A stretch of 64,000 nucleotides of DNA from Cricetomys ansorgei. Taxonomy: Eukaryota > Chordata > Mammalia > Rodentia > Nesomyidae. Of the stretch, positions 34,642 through 45,306 are shown in pieces. A program made the translations under genes and the position numbers. Position 1 is the first letter of the stretch. The number at the start of each line of letters is the position of its first letter. The notes beneath the pieces were generated by a model. The model was given only the letters and a program-made list of their open reading frames with translations. It was not told the origin of the DNA and searched no databases. The stretch covers positions 3,726,501-3,790,500 of the forward strand of contig JAMJFZ010001089.1 in NCBI GenBank assembly GCA_026225945.1, written 5' to 3'.

Positions 34642-35219
34642 TTAGTTAATTTTTGAAGGTTAGCCTTTTCTGCTTAAGGGGAGGGAGGGAGCCCAGACTG
34701 ATCTCATTCTCCAGAATCCTCTGCCACAGGCTTGCATATGTGTTGCAGGCATGCAGACTAACACCCAGACCCACTGCCATGGAAGTGTACTGTCTAAGGC
34801 TGTCTAAGAATGAAGAGGCCATAAGGGGACATGAGTGGTTTATCTGTTTAGGTTGCTTTTTGAAACTCTTTTCATCTTGCTCTAGAACATTAAGGTTACC
34901 AGATGAATAAAATATTATTGTAGCAGATACTGGAGGAAACACATCCCAACATTGCTTAGCTACAAGGTTAATAAAAGGCACTTGGTCCATTTTCTGAAAA
35001 CTGTTTTTGGACTCTATCATTGAGTCCCTGTAGTATATACACACCACAGTAACAGATCCCACTACATTTGTACTTCAGCCTTGCTGTTTTCTTTAAAAAA
35101 GAAAAAAGAAAAGTAAATGAAAGAAGGATGCCTTTTCACAAGGATGCTTGCCATCAGAGGGAGAGACAGCTTAGTTCCCTTTCTAATTAAGCATGTGGCA
35201 AACAGCAGTTAGCAATTCT

Positions 35220-35340
35220 GTTTGAGATGGCTTGGCTCCCAACTTTCTATGTAGCTGCAGCTGGCCTTGAACTCCTGATCCTCCTGCCTTCACCTCCCAA
35301 GTGCTTGGGATTACAAGTGAACATCACCATATCCAGCTTT
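35220..35340 (-). mobile_element. Diverged B1-like SINE
   Basis: The segments tttgagatggcttggctccc, gctggccttgaactcctgat and cttgggattacaagtgaaca form a reverse 7SL-type monomer. Confidence 0.65.
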
Positions 35341-35460
35341 AATACTTTTTAAATCTTTAATCGAACTTTTCCTTTAAGAACAACATTGCTTGCAGCATTG
35401 CAGTGTCTTTTAAGAACTGGAAGGACAGAGCCTCAGCTCGTGTTTTCTTGACTTGGTGGG

Positions 35461-35518
35461 GCTGGCTGGCCCACTCCTTGCTGTGGTGAATCAAGGAGTG
35501 GGTTGAGGGCTGGCTGGC
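35461..35518. repeat. 11-bp hairpin bounded by 10-bp direct repeats
   Basis: GCTGGCTGGC occurs at 35461-35470 and again at 35509-35518. Between them, CCCACTCCTTG (from 35470) pairs perfectly with CAAGGAGTGGG (35492-35502) across an 11-nt loop. Confidence 0.95.
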
Positions 35519-35699
35519 AGGGTCAGCTCTTCTGTGGCTTGATGGCTTGGGGTTGAAGTAGAACTCTTAGTTCTAATGGAACCAGGCTTCTACCCCGAGT
35601 ACGTTAGCACTAAAAATCTTTCCAACCTGGTACAAGTAGAATGTGCTGGTATTCTGCTTGTTGATACTTGGAAGAGAAAGGATGGGGACTATGAATATA

Positions 35700-35792
35700 G
35701 GAGTTCAGGACTTTTTTCCCCTATGGCTGGAGGTTGAACCTAAGACTTTACACACAGGATGCAACTATCTCTCAGCTACACCCCCAGCCTCT
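35700..35792 (-). mobile_element. ID-type SINE
   Basis: The segment tggctggaggttgaacctaa followed by ctctcagctacacccccagc is the reverse complement of the ID/tRNA-like head. Confidence 0.6.
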
Positions 35793-37290
35793 AGAGCCAA
35801 TTCTGAGATGGTGCCTCCCCGTGTCCTTGACAACTGAGAAACATTTCTCTAAGCACATACTGTGGGTTCTCTGTGGTCATAGTTCTCCAGCACCCCCATT
35901 CTACCTCTAAAAGGTACAATCAAAATTTTGCTCACTTATCCTTCCTGCTCCTGGGAGGAGTTTCCTGTCCAGCGGACCCCCACCTACAGACCCTCCTATC
36001 TGTGCTTCACACCTACCCAGTACCCATCAGTAATACTACAAGTGGTACACTAAAGGAGGCTGGGAGAGGACAGATAAGCTGCAGGCAGCTTTCTCCTCTG
36101 TTGTTCCATCGCCACAGCTCTCCTCTCCCCCCACCATTAAGAACTACCGATGGAGCCCCGTCCCTCCTCCCTACTGAGGTAAGACCCCAGATTCAGTGAC
36201 TGGGAAAAATGTGAGATTCTGTCCTAACACGTCAAACTCAAATTCTCTTCTTCTTAGCTATATTGGCTAATATGGTGCTAATTCAGGTGCTTTCTAAGTC
36301 AGTCAGTACCTGTGCTCTGCCTTGGGGTGCAGACAGCTGTTTCTGTGAGCACCATGCTTTGACTGTCAATATATTGAGCATGCCTGTAAAAAGTGAGGTC
36401 AGGCAAATGTCTGCCTTTGTTGTCATCCCTATGTTCCAAAGTACATTTCTTAAACTGTCCTTTGGCAGTTTTTCCACTGACTACCCCCCATCCCCATCCC
36501 CCACCACACATGTGCATTGGAGTAACCTATTTCAGTATGATTTTAAGACAGTCTTGTTTTTTATGAGTTCTTATAGTTTCTTTGGGTTTCACACACACAA
36601 ACATACACAAAGATCTACTTCCCCCCAAATGCATTTATTTTACTGACAGCTAAGTTGGTTTCCATTTGGAAAAGCTGCCCTCTGTTTCCAACATAGACCC
36701 TTTTTCTACAGCCAGAAAAATCAAAAATCTGGTGTGTAAAAGTTCTCTCTGGCACATCGTCAGGATCTGTTGCAAAATGAAATTCTCCTACAGCTCTCTT
36801 AGCCGTGACTCGAGTGTGTTTCTGCCTCTTCTAAATATTTTGCAATCATTCTCTTTATGGGTTCCTGGCAGGACTGAGATAGTCCACAAACCCAGGTTGA
36901 GGACAGCAGAGTCCTGGGGACCACCCAGGCAATGACTGTAGCCTTAATGAAGAGCGACAAACCCAAGCCAGGTTTGTAGATTCCCTAAGTGTAGCACCAG
37001 ATACAGGCTCTGCCTGCTGCCACAGGCGCCACAGATTTACAGTGACCTCCCTTGTCCTTCAGGCACTTAGAAACAAGGTTGCAAAGCCATGCTTCCCAGC
37101 CTGGGGAGGGCTGTTCAACCATTGTCTCTAATAAAGGCCCTACTTCTCTAGGTGATGGTTTTCTTCACTGGCTTTATTTAAGGTCTATCAACAGGTGCAG
37201 AGTGTGAGGCAGAGAGTCACAAAGTTGTCTGAGGTGTCCCTTCTACCCAGCCTCACAGTGCGTTTATGGTTTCGAAGCAGATGTGCCTTT

Positions 37291-37434
37291 GGTTTGGGTT
37301 GTTTTATTTAGGGGGATGTGTTGTGTTTAGGGAGGTTAGGTGGGGGCTTTGGTTTATTGGTGCTTGGGGGGTTAGGGTGAGGATTTTGATTGGTTTATTT
37401 GGGGGTTGTGTTGGGGGTTATATGTTTGTGTTTG
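37291..37434 (+). repeat. G/T-only, G-run-rich tract
   Basis: 144 bases contain only two C. There are eight runs of three or more G, several in TTAGGG- or TTGGGG-like settings. No unit repeats exactly, so it is not a simple microsatellite. Confidence 0.9.
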
Positions 37435-37552
37435 ATCTGCCATTTCAAGCAACTTGCTTGTGAGGTACTCTGCACCTTTTCAGGAGGGAAACTAATATGC
37501 CTGTTGTCTCCGCTACTTGGTGTCACAGGAATTCTTTTTTTAAAAAAAAATC

Positions 37553-37660
37553 CAGTACTTGGTTGACAGAGGAGGTAGATCCCTGTGAGTTTGAGGCCAG
37601 CTTGGTCTGCATAGAGACCGCTAGGTCACCTAGGACTATATACTCTTAAGAGACTCTTAA
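37553..37660 (+). mobile_element. B1 SINE fragment
   Basis: The segment ccagtacttggttgacagag, then ccctgtgagtttgaggccag and cttggtctgcatagag, gives a forward B1 centre with degraded ends. Confidence 0.65.
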
Positions 37661-37834
37661 GAAAAATGAAGAATTTTAAAAGGTGAAATGGGGGTGCTTA
37701 GGCTGAATTCCTGGGAAACGGGAAGTGTGAAAAGTAGATCTTAGACTTGATTTGGTTAAGGACCTAGGATGGACAGAGAAAGCACTTGTTTTGTTTTTCC
37801 AGAGGAATCTTCTCCAGATTAAACTGAGAAGTGA

Positions 37835-37835
37835 T

Positions 37836-37868
<33 letters not shown>

Positions 37869-37872
37869 ACGC
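37835..37872. repeat. (GT)n/(GC)n repeat
   Basis: About ten GT units pass into GC alternation and ACGC, a second alternating purine-pyrimidine tract like the one at 14580. Confidence 0.95.
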
Positions 37873-38759
37873 TGAAGCATTGCTACTAGGGGAGCTAGTT
37901 CCTTGCAACCTCTGGTCACATTTCCATCAACTAATCAATACATAACCTCTGTGTTTCTCTTTAAAGCCTGTATGTATTATTGTAACTATTGGCTCAATCT
38001 CAAACATAATATATATTAAATTAAGCAAATATTTAAGCTGGTCTGTTAAGTATAAGCCTGTTGGCTTCAGACTAGACGTATGCTGAGAATAAGTGCTTTA
38101 TTCCCAAGAGTAACTGATGGCCCATTCTAGCTTTCTCTACTGTAATCAGGGTGAAATGAGCCTGGATATATGCTGTAGGATCTTAGTGTCTAGGATAGTG
38201 CCCAGCACTAGTAAAGATTAATTTAAAATTCTACAACTGCTACAGAAAATGTAGTGAATTACCCTAAGAGGAATGAGTTAATGAATTACTGAAGACGGCA
38301 GCTGGAAATGCCTACAGGAGGCACCTGTGATGGGTCTCCTGCTTTCCCCCTTGTCTTTTCATCTTTCAGGGAAGACACGGTGTACACTCTGTCTTCATCA
38401 TCTCTGCTGCATTATCTCTGGTTCACAGAGACCAAAGCAGTGTGATAGGCTTGTGAGAGACAGCAGCTTGATGTGTAGCGCATTCTGAACACTGCACTTA
38501 GCACTTCCCTCCATTCCCTGAGCCCTCCTCATCCCTTCCGAAAGCTCCCATAGTCTCGTAAGTGTGCAGGCAGAAAAACATGAAAATGAGCCCTTTCACA
38601 TTATATATGCCCAAGGGAATCGGGCCTCGGTTTATGTCAGTTGAGACCCCGCCCCACACTCGCAGCTGCTGGAGGTCATTATTGTTGAAACTAGACGTGA
38701 TAAAATATCATCACCTCACCCTGCTATATTCTTATACATGTGTTCAGGAACATTTAAAG

Positions 38760-38835
38760 CAGTGATTCTCAACCTGCGGGTCTCGATCCCTTTGGGAGCC
38801 GAATAACCCTCTCACAGGTGTTGTCTAAGACTGGA
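38760..38835 (+). mobile_element. URR1-type hAT DNA transposon end
   Basis: The block begins cagtgattctcaacctgcgg followed by gtctcgatccctttgggagc, which matches the terminal region of the rodent URR1 element as I remember it. The internal part is lost. Confidence 0.65.
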
Positions 38836-39989
38836 ACCTAGAAGGTCTAAAGCTAGAGTCCCGTTTCCAGACGTAGGCTCTCCTCAGTCTCTGAGGTCAG
38901 CATCACATGTGTGCTCTCAGACCTCAAACCTGTTCTAGCCGAAAATAAACCCTGGCCTAAAGTGCCAGACTGTGGTGCTGTCCTACTTAACTGTCCCCTA
39001 ACCTGTGACTTCGCCCTCTTTGTACTCTGGCAAGGGATGGATCCTGTAGCATAATGCCCGCCCCAGGACATGGCCCACCCACAAGATTGGAGCCATACCA
39101 GGGAAACCCACGGCCAAAGCATTCCCAGCCCTTATGAGTGTTCTGGCTTGTTTGAGCTGAACACTACCATGACCACAACTGTTGGAAGCTCAGTAGACTC
39201 TCCTCAAAAAGTCGTGTTTCCAATAGATGATGGGAACCTGTTATTCTAAATCTTGCTTAGGGGATGCTTCCAGATTAACAGAGAAGAGGCAAGAAGTAGA
39301 TTATTTGACTAGACTACAGTCTCCTGCAGCCACTAGGGAGTGATAAATAGGGCTGGACAGAATTCAGCGTTTCATAGACGTCAGCTCAGTTGCAACATGG
39401 GTGATTTATCTTTCTTTCCAGAAAAGAACGAAAACCAAAATTCCATTTGTATGTATGTACAATATGTAGTGTAAATGGGAGCGAGTTGCTTTGCCTCTGT
39501 AAGAACAGTGGTAACAAGACCTCCCTTCAAAGGTTTATGATAGTCAGATATGGTTATACAGGTAAATGGAACTCTCTGCCACTGTGCAGATGTGCACATC
39601 TGCCCTGCCTCACTCCAATGAGGTCTAGGTGAATGAGGAATTTGATGAATTTCCTTATGGGCTCCAGTGACTATAGTGGGTACAGACTTGGAGGGGGGGG
39701 TGCTTATAATACCATTATTGCAGCGTTTGAAATTTGACTCTCAATGAAGATTTAGAAACCATGGTACCCACTACCCTGTTGGCCTCCTGTCCACTGCCAA
39801 GGCAGCACTTTGCCCTTGGTGTGAGCTCAGTGTGTGGTTATTTTTCAGATAATAGTGGTAGTAAAACAAGAATGTAATGCAGTTAACACCAATTCATTTG
39901 GTACTCCGATATAGTTTATCTCTGTTAAATACCAGGAGTGCCTATGTGATTTCACTAGTGCTATGTAAAAGCATGTGGTGTTTTTAAAA

Positions 39990-40115
39990 GGGGGGTTTTG
40001 CTTTTGTGTCTCTCAAGTGCCATGTGCCACCATGCCCAGCAGCATAGGCTTTTTTGTTTTTGTTTGTTTGTTTTTGAGACAAGATCTTGCCTTGGTGACT
40101 TTGGGATCCTGTCTT
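39990..40115 (-). mobile_element. B1-type SINE fragments
   Basis: A 5'-end-like piece (gtgccaccatgcccagcagc) is followed by a T/G tail and gagacaagatcttgccttgg. These look like pieces of two copies joined in reverse orientation. Confidence 0.5.
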
Positions 40116-40304
40116 CTCTATCTTTAAAAAACAAAGGGTGGAGGGGGGAGACAGAGAAAGAGAGAGAGAGATCGCCACTAGCAAGGTGTCTTCTTGATGC
40201 CTTATTTTTATTGAACTGAAATGAAGCCACAAAGCACATCATGGAGCTAACAGTGGAGACTCTGACTGAGCTGCCTACTCACGGTTGCCACCCCCTTCTC
40301 CTAG

Positions 40305-40494
40305 ATGTGACATCTGCTGTGTTACCTTCCGCACACATCGAGGACTGCTGCGCCACAATGCACTTGTCCACAAGCAGCTTCCCAGAGACGCCATGGGAAG
40401 ACCTTTCATCCAGAACAATCCTTCGATCCCCGCTGGCTTCCATGACTTAGGATTCACTGACTTTGCCTGCAGGAAGTTTCCTAGGATTTCCCAG
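40305..40494 (+). CDS. Rreb1: Rreb1 coding exon 6 (residues 236-299, finger 5)
   Basis: The 190-nt exon follows cccttctcctag. Its first base completes R236, then [22 protein letters not shown] forms finger 5 (C237, C240, H253, H258; a five-residue spacing between the histidines). The following segment, [19 protein letters not shown] and [20 protein letters not shown], is a family-specific stretch that I recognise from RREB1 and is nearly invariant in memory. The donor is CAG|GTACGC at 40495, phase 0. Confidence 0.96.
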
Positions 40495-40824
40495 GTACGC
40501 TGATGAACCCGGTTCACTGCAGCTAACCCTGACTTCTTTGTAACACTGGGGACTTGGTTGTTTCCCATAATGTCTTTCTATTACTAAAATCCAGCCTGGC
40601 CCAGTTTGTCCTCCTTTGGTTTCTTGGGCTCAGAGGGGGTTGGGTAGACTTATATTTTAGTTTGGGTTCTCCATGAGTTTTTGTGTGAACCTAGCTGGGC
40701 ACCTTTTGCCGATTCTTCAGGCTTTGAGATCTATTCACCACTCCCGCCAAAGCCCTGTTGTGATTTTTAGTGTCTGCATCACGGCTACGTATTTTAAGCA
40801 GTTTCTGTTAAAATGCTTTGGATC

Positions 40825-41072
40825 TGTGTGCGCGTGTGTGCGTGCAAGTGTGCATGTACCTGTGTGGTATGTGTGTGTGTGTGCATGTGAGAGAGAGAGA
40901 GAATGTATGTCATATGTGTGTAGATGCTCTTCCTGTAGGCCAGAAGAGGACATTGGATCCCTTGGAGCTGAAGTTGTGAGTGGTTGTGAGCCATCTGATG
41001 TGGGTACTGGGAAGCAAACTTAGTTCCTCTGGAAGAGCAGTAAGCACTCTTAAAGGAACTGTTTCTCCAGCC
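40825..41072 (-). mobile_element. B2/B3-type SINE with (GT)n(GA)n tract
   Basis: The GT/GA repeat at about 40825-40902 is followed by aggccagaagaggacattgg, gatgtgggtactgggaagca and gtttctccagcccc, the reverse complement of a B2/B3 SINE. Confidence 0.75.
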
Positions 41073-41334
41073 CCTTGGATCATTACAGATTTGAACGAAA
41101 AATGAGCCAATTTGCTCCCTGCCTATACAGAATCTACCAAAACTACCTTTTAATTTTTTCAATCTATAAAATTGAGATAGGAAGTATCCACATAGAAGTT
41201 CTTGACGTACACAAATCTCAAGTACAGTAGACTTATACGAATTTACACGCATGACTCTCCCAGGTGATTGATGTCCTCTCTCCCACGGTCACAGAAGCAA
41301 CCAATTCTCATCATTTTGTGAGGAAGATACCCTG

Positions 41335-41437
41335 GTTTGTCCTCTTAGCTAGTCTGGCACTGCCCAAGCTGGCAGTCCTCCTGCCTCAGCCTACCAGGTG
41401 CAAGCTTATACTATCACCACCAGTATAAGCCACCCCC
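41335..41437 (-). mobile_element. Diverged B1-like SINE fragment
   Basis: The segment cagtcctcctgcctcagcct and flanks resemble an old reverse B1/PB1. It includes a 9-bp inverted repeat, GCTTATACT/AGTATAAGC, at 41404-41430. Confidence 0.45.
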
Positions 41438-41903
41438 TTTTTTAAAGGCTTAATTCAGCTTCCATCATGATGTCATCTCATGAACTTGTACTTTAGTATA
41501 TCTCTGGTGAGGTCATCCCTGACCAAACAAGCCTGATTCCTTCAGCCATGGCCACTCTTTTGACATCGCAACAAGACATTGCTAGCTATAGAGTTGGTCC
41601 ATGTGAACTATGCTGTTGAGTAACAATTTAAGATCTCTTTTAATGTTTTAAGTAAGTTTTCAGTTTTGTATGAGACTGCATCTGAAGCTGTCCATGGCCA
41701 CATGTAGCCTCTGGCTACAGGCCAGAGGCTGCTTGCTGTTTGTCATTTTCCTAATTCGGCCTCAGACTCTCACTCAGAGGGGTTGACTCTGTATCAATGA
41801 AAAAGGGCTGCTATTACACAACAGACACTCCTCACATCTCCCTTTAGAATCCTTTTTACATCTTCACCTTTCTCCCTTGCTTTTGCCGGTGGGTTTCACT
41901 TAG

Positions 41904-44802
41904 GCCTGGTGTGAGACTAACCTCCGGAGGTGCATCAGCGAGCAGCACCGGTTCGTCTGCGACACCTGCGACAAGGCATTCCCCATGCTGTCTTCACTCA
42001 TCCTGCACAAGCAGACCCACATCGCTGCTGATCAGGGACGGGAGAAGCTCCAGGCCAAGCCCCTGGCTGCTGATACCCTGGACCAGAAGGCCTTCCTGGC
42101 CTTGCTGGGCCTGCAGCACACCAAAGACATCAGGCCTGCACCTGCTGAGGAGCCCCTGCCGGATGACAACCAAGCAATACAGCTCCAGACACTCAAGTGT
42201 CAGCTACCTCAGGACCCTGGCTGCACCAATGTGCTGAGTCTGTCTCCTTTTGAAGCTGCTTCTTTAGGTGGTTCTCTGACGGTCCTCCCAGCTACCAAGG
42301 AGGGCATGAAGCATCTGTCCCTGCAGCCCTTCCAAAAGGGCTTCATCATCCAGCCGGACAGTAGTATTGTGGTTAAGCCAATTTCAGGAGAGTCAGCCAT
42401 TGAGCTGGCAGACATCCAGCAGATTCTAAAGATGGCAGCTTCAGCTCCCCCACAAATCAGTCTTCCTCCGCTTTCCAAGGCTCCTGCCAACTCCCTTCAG
42501 GCAATTTTCAAGCACATGCCTCCATTGAAGCCAAAGCCCTTGGTCACACCCCGGACAGTGGTAACCACCTCTACACCCCCACCTCTCATCAATGCCCAGC
42601 AAGCATCACCGGGTTGTATCAGCCCTGGCCTTCCTCCACAGTCCCTGAAGTTCCTCAAGGGGTCAGTCGAAGCAGCCTCCAACGCCCTTCTGCTACAGTC
42701 GAAGTCTGGGGTCCAGCCAAGCACCACCACCCAGCTCTTCCTGCAGCAGCCTGGAGTGGAGTTGCCAGGCCAGCCCGAGATGAAGACGCAGCTGGAACAG
42801 GACAGCATCATTGAGGCCCTGCTGCCGCTAAACATGGAGGCAAAGATCAAGCAGGAGATAACTGAGGGTGACCTCAAGGCCATCATGACCGGGCCCGGTG
42901 GCAAGAAGACCCCCGCCATGCGCAAGGTGCTCTACCCCTGCCGCTTTTGTAACCAGGTGTTTGCTTTCTCTGGAGTTCTGCGGGCCCACGTCCGCTCCCA
43001 CCTGGGCATCTCACCCTACCAGTGCAACATCTGCGACTACATCGCTGCAGACAAAGCCGCTCTCATCCGCCACCTCCGCACACACAGCGGCGAACGCCCT
43101 TATATCTGCAAGATCTGCCAATACCCATTCACGGTCAAAGCCAACTGTGAGCGGCACCTGCGCAAGAAGCACTTCAAGGTCACCCGGAAGGACATCGAAA
43201 AGAACATAGAATACCTGAACAGCAGCGCAGCGGAGCTGGTGGATGCCTTCTGCTCCCCAGAGACAGTGTGCCGGCTGTGCGGGGAGGATCTGAAGCACTA
43301 CCGGGCGCTGCGCATTCACATGCGCACACACTGCAGCCGAGGCCTGGCTGGCTTCAAAGGCCGCAAACCCTTCGAGTGCAAGGAATGCAACGCCACCTTT
43401 GCAGCCAAGCGCAACTGCATCCATCACATCCTCAAGCAGCACCTGCATGTGCCCGAGCACGACATCGAGAGCTATGTGCTTGCCACGGATGGCGGCCTTG
43501 GCCCCACAGAGGCGTCCACAGAGGCCTCTGCGCGAGGAGAAGAGGGCAGCTGCATTGCTTTTGGGGAGTGCAAGCCCCTCGCCACTTTCCTGGAGCCCCA
43601 AAATGGCTTTCTTCACACAAGCTCCACCCAGTCCCTGCCTTCCCACATCTCCATCAAGTTGGAGCCAGCCAGCAGCTTTGCAATGGACTTCAACGAACCC
43701 CTTGACTTTTCACAGAAGGGCCTGGCCCTGGTGCAAGTGAAACAGGAAAGTGTGTCCTCCTCTGCACTCTATGACTGCTCTATGGAGCCCATTGACCTGT
43801 CCATCCCCAAGAGCATAAAGAAAGGAGACAAGGACACAGTCGTTCACGGCGATGCCAAGAAACCGGAACCAGAAGCCGGGAAAGCCGAGCAGCTCTCCCC
43901 CTGTCCACCACAGTGTCCTACCCTGTCCATGACTGTGGAGCCCAGAGGGAGCCTGGAAAACCCCTCAGGCACTGTGGTTGCCGTCACCACAGCCGCCAAT
44001 CTGGAACCCCACACTCAGCCCCTCCAGGGCTCCGTGCAGCTGGCAGTCCCCATCTATTCCTCGGCTCTCATCAGCAACGCTTCCATCCTGGGCAACTCTG
44101 CCCTCTTGAGCAACCCAGCCTTACTTCGGCCCTTACGGCCAAAGCCTCCCCTCCTCTTGCCAAAGCCCCCCACGACAGAGGAGCTGCCCCCACTGGCCTC
44201 CATTGCCCAGATCATCTCATCTGTGTCCTCGGCCCCTACTCTGCTGAAAACGAAGGTAGCTGACCCTGGGCCGTCGATCACCAGCAGTAACACTTTGGCA
44301 GCAGACAGCTTAGGAAGCTCCATCGCCAAAGCTGCCACCACCCCCAGTGACATCACAAGCCCTAAAGAACCCATTGACCCAGCCCCTACAGCCAGCAGCC
44401 CAGAGGAAGCCTTGCCCACTGAGCAAGGGCCAGCCTGCTCATCCAGGAAGAGAGGTAGGAAGAGGAGCATGAGAAACCGGCCCCTCACCAACAGCAGTGG
44501 TGTGGACCTGGACTCCAGTGGGGAGTTTGCCAGCATTGAGAAGATGCTAGCCACCACAGATACCAACAAGTTCAGTCCGTTTCTGCAGAGTGCAGAGGAT
44601 GACACTCAGGATGAGGTGGCTACAGCCCCTGCAGACCACCATGGGCCCAGTGATGAGGAGCAGGGCAGCCCTACAGAAGACAGGCTGCTGAGAGCAAAGC
44701 GGAACTCCTATGCCAACTGCCTGCAGAAGATCAACTGTCCCCACTGTCCCCGGGTCTTCCCTTGGGCCAGCTCCCTCCAGAGGCACATGCTTACACACAC
44801 TG
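41904..44802 (+). CDS. Rreb1: Rreb1 coding exon 7 (residues 300-1266, fingers 6-12, CtBP motifs)
   Basis: The 2899-nt exon is the bulk of the protein. It begins [10 protein letters not shown] and finger 6 (316-338). A Pro/Ser/Gln-rich region of about 300 residues follows. Then come fingers 7 (643-665), 8 (671-693), 9 (699-722), 10 (754-775) and 11 (789-812). SUMO-type sites are IKQE (K615), IKLE (K884) and VKQE (K912). Two CtBP-type motifs are PLDFS (898-902) and PIDLS (928-932); CtBP recruitment by RREB1 is known. An AT-hook-like patch, RKRGRKR, lies at 1147-1153, and finger 12 at 1242-1264. The segment after VKQE reads [10 protein letters not shown], about five residues shorter than human or mouse as remembered. 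The donor is CTG|GTAAGA at 44803, phase 1. Confidence 0.97.
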
Positions 44803-45277
44803 GTAAGAAGGCCCGCAGGGATCACAGGGCGGTGAGTCTTACTTGAAAGACGAGGGTGAGGGGTAGGGTATGCCTGAAGTCTGGGGCCCTTTCCTCACAC
44901 TCCATTCTTCTCCTTGTCTAAGACAGGCTGTTAGTTTCCGTATAACCCGTGCCGGTGGTCTGAGCTGCCAGGGGCTGCTGGCAAACACATGTATCAGACA
45001 CTGGTGACAGTGGTCATAAGCTCCCTCACTCCCCCACCCCACGTCCCTTGCCTGGCAAGTTTTGAGGTTTTCTACTAAATACGGAGGCAATTCCAGAGAA
45101 GTGAGTCTTTGCATTAAGGTTCTAGGGATACAATAAGCTTGGTGCTTTAACATGAGCTCTTCGGTGCAGCCTTGAACATTCTATGGGGTTCTTTGCCTGC
45201 CATACCTGTAAAAGGAAATACCGGAAAGTGTGATTTGACATACCCACCCACCGCTGATATAGCTGCATCTTCTCCTA

Positions 45278-45306
45278 TTTTTTATTTTATTTTATTTTAT
45301 TTTATT
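45278..45306. repeat. (ATTTT)n pentanucleotide repeat
   Basis: About five ATTTT units. Confidence 0.9.

Larger units (their letters stand above)
28786..40304 (+). other. Rreb1: Rreb1 11.5-kb intron between coding exons 5 and 6
   Basis: No exon can be supported. Contents: B1 at 30125-30306, ID at 31860-31965, B4-like at 33895-34055, B1 at 34485-34641, old B1 at 35220-35340, ID at 35700-35792, a hairpin flanked by direct repeats at 35461-35518, a C-rich RREB1-like motif at 36484-36508, a G/T-rich tract at 37291-37434, a GT/GC repeat near 37.85 kb, and a URR1-type fragment at 38760-38835. Intervals such as 28.8-30.1, 31.97-33.89 and 38.85-39.98 kb hold unique sequence with no feature I recognise. 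Confidence 0.75.
40495..41903 (+). other. Rreb1: Rreb1 intron between coding exons 6 and 7
   Basis: A 1.4-kb intron. It contains a B2/B3-type SINE with a GT/GA microsatellite (40825-41072), an old B1-like piece (41335-41437) and a perfect 10-bp hairpin at 41706-41730. The acceptor is gggtttcacttag at 41903. Confidence 0.8.

Noticed and set aside
43011..43646. Long antisense frame (211 codons) opposite exon 7, and others at 42497-42925 and 44054-44605
   Set aside because: These are shadows of the G+C-rich coding strand. They have no domain, no splice context and no independent start signal.
41985..44846. A single 953-codon open frame starting with its own ATG and ending at 44846
   Set aside because: The ATG is internal (M327 in finger 6). 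The frame is open upstream to the acceptor at 41903, and the last 14 codons lie beyond the splice donor at 44803, so this is exon 7 plus intron, not a separate gene.
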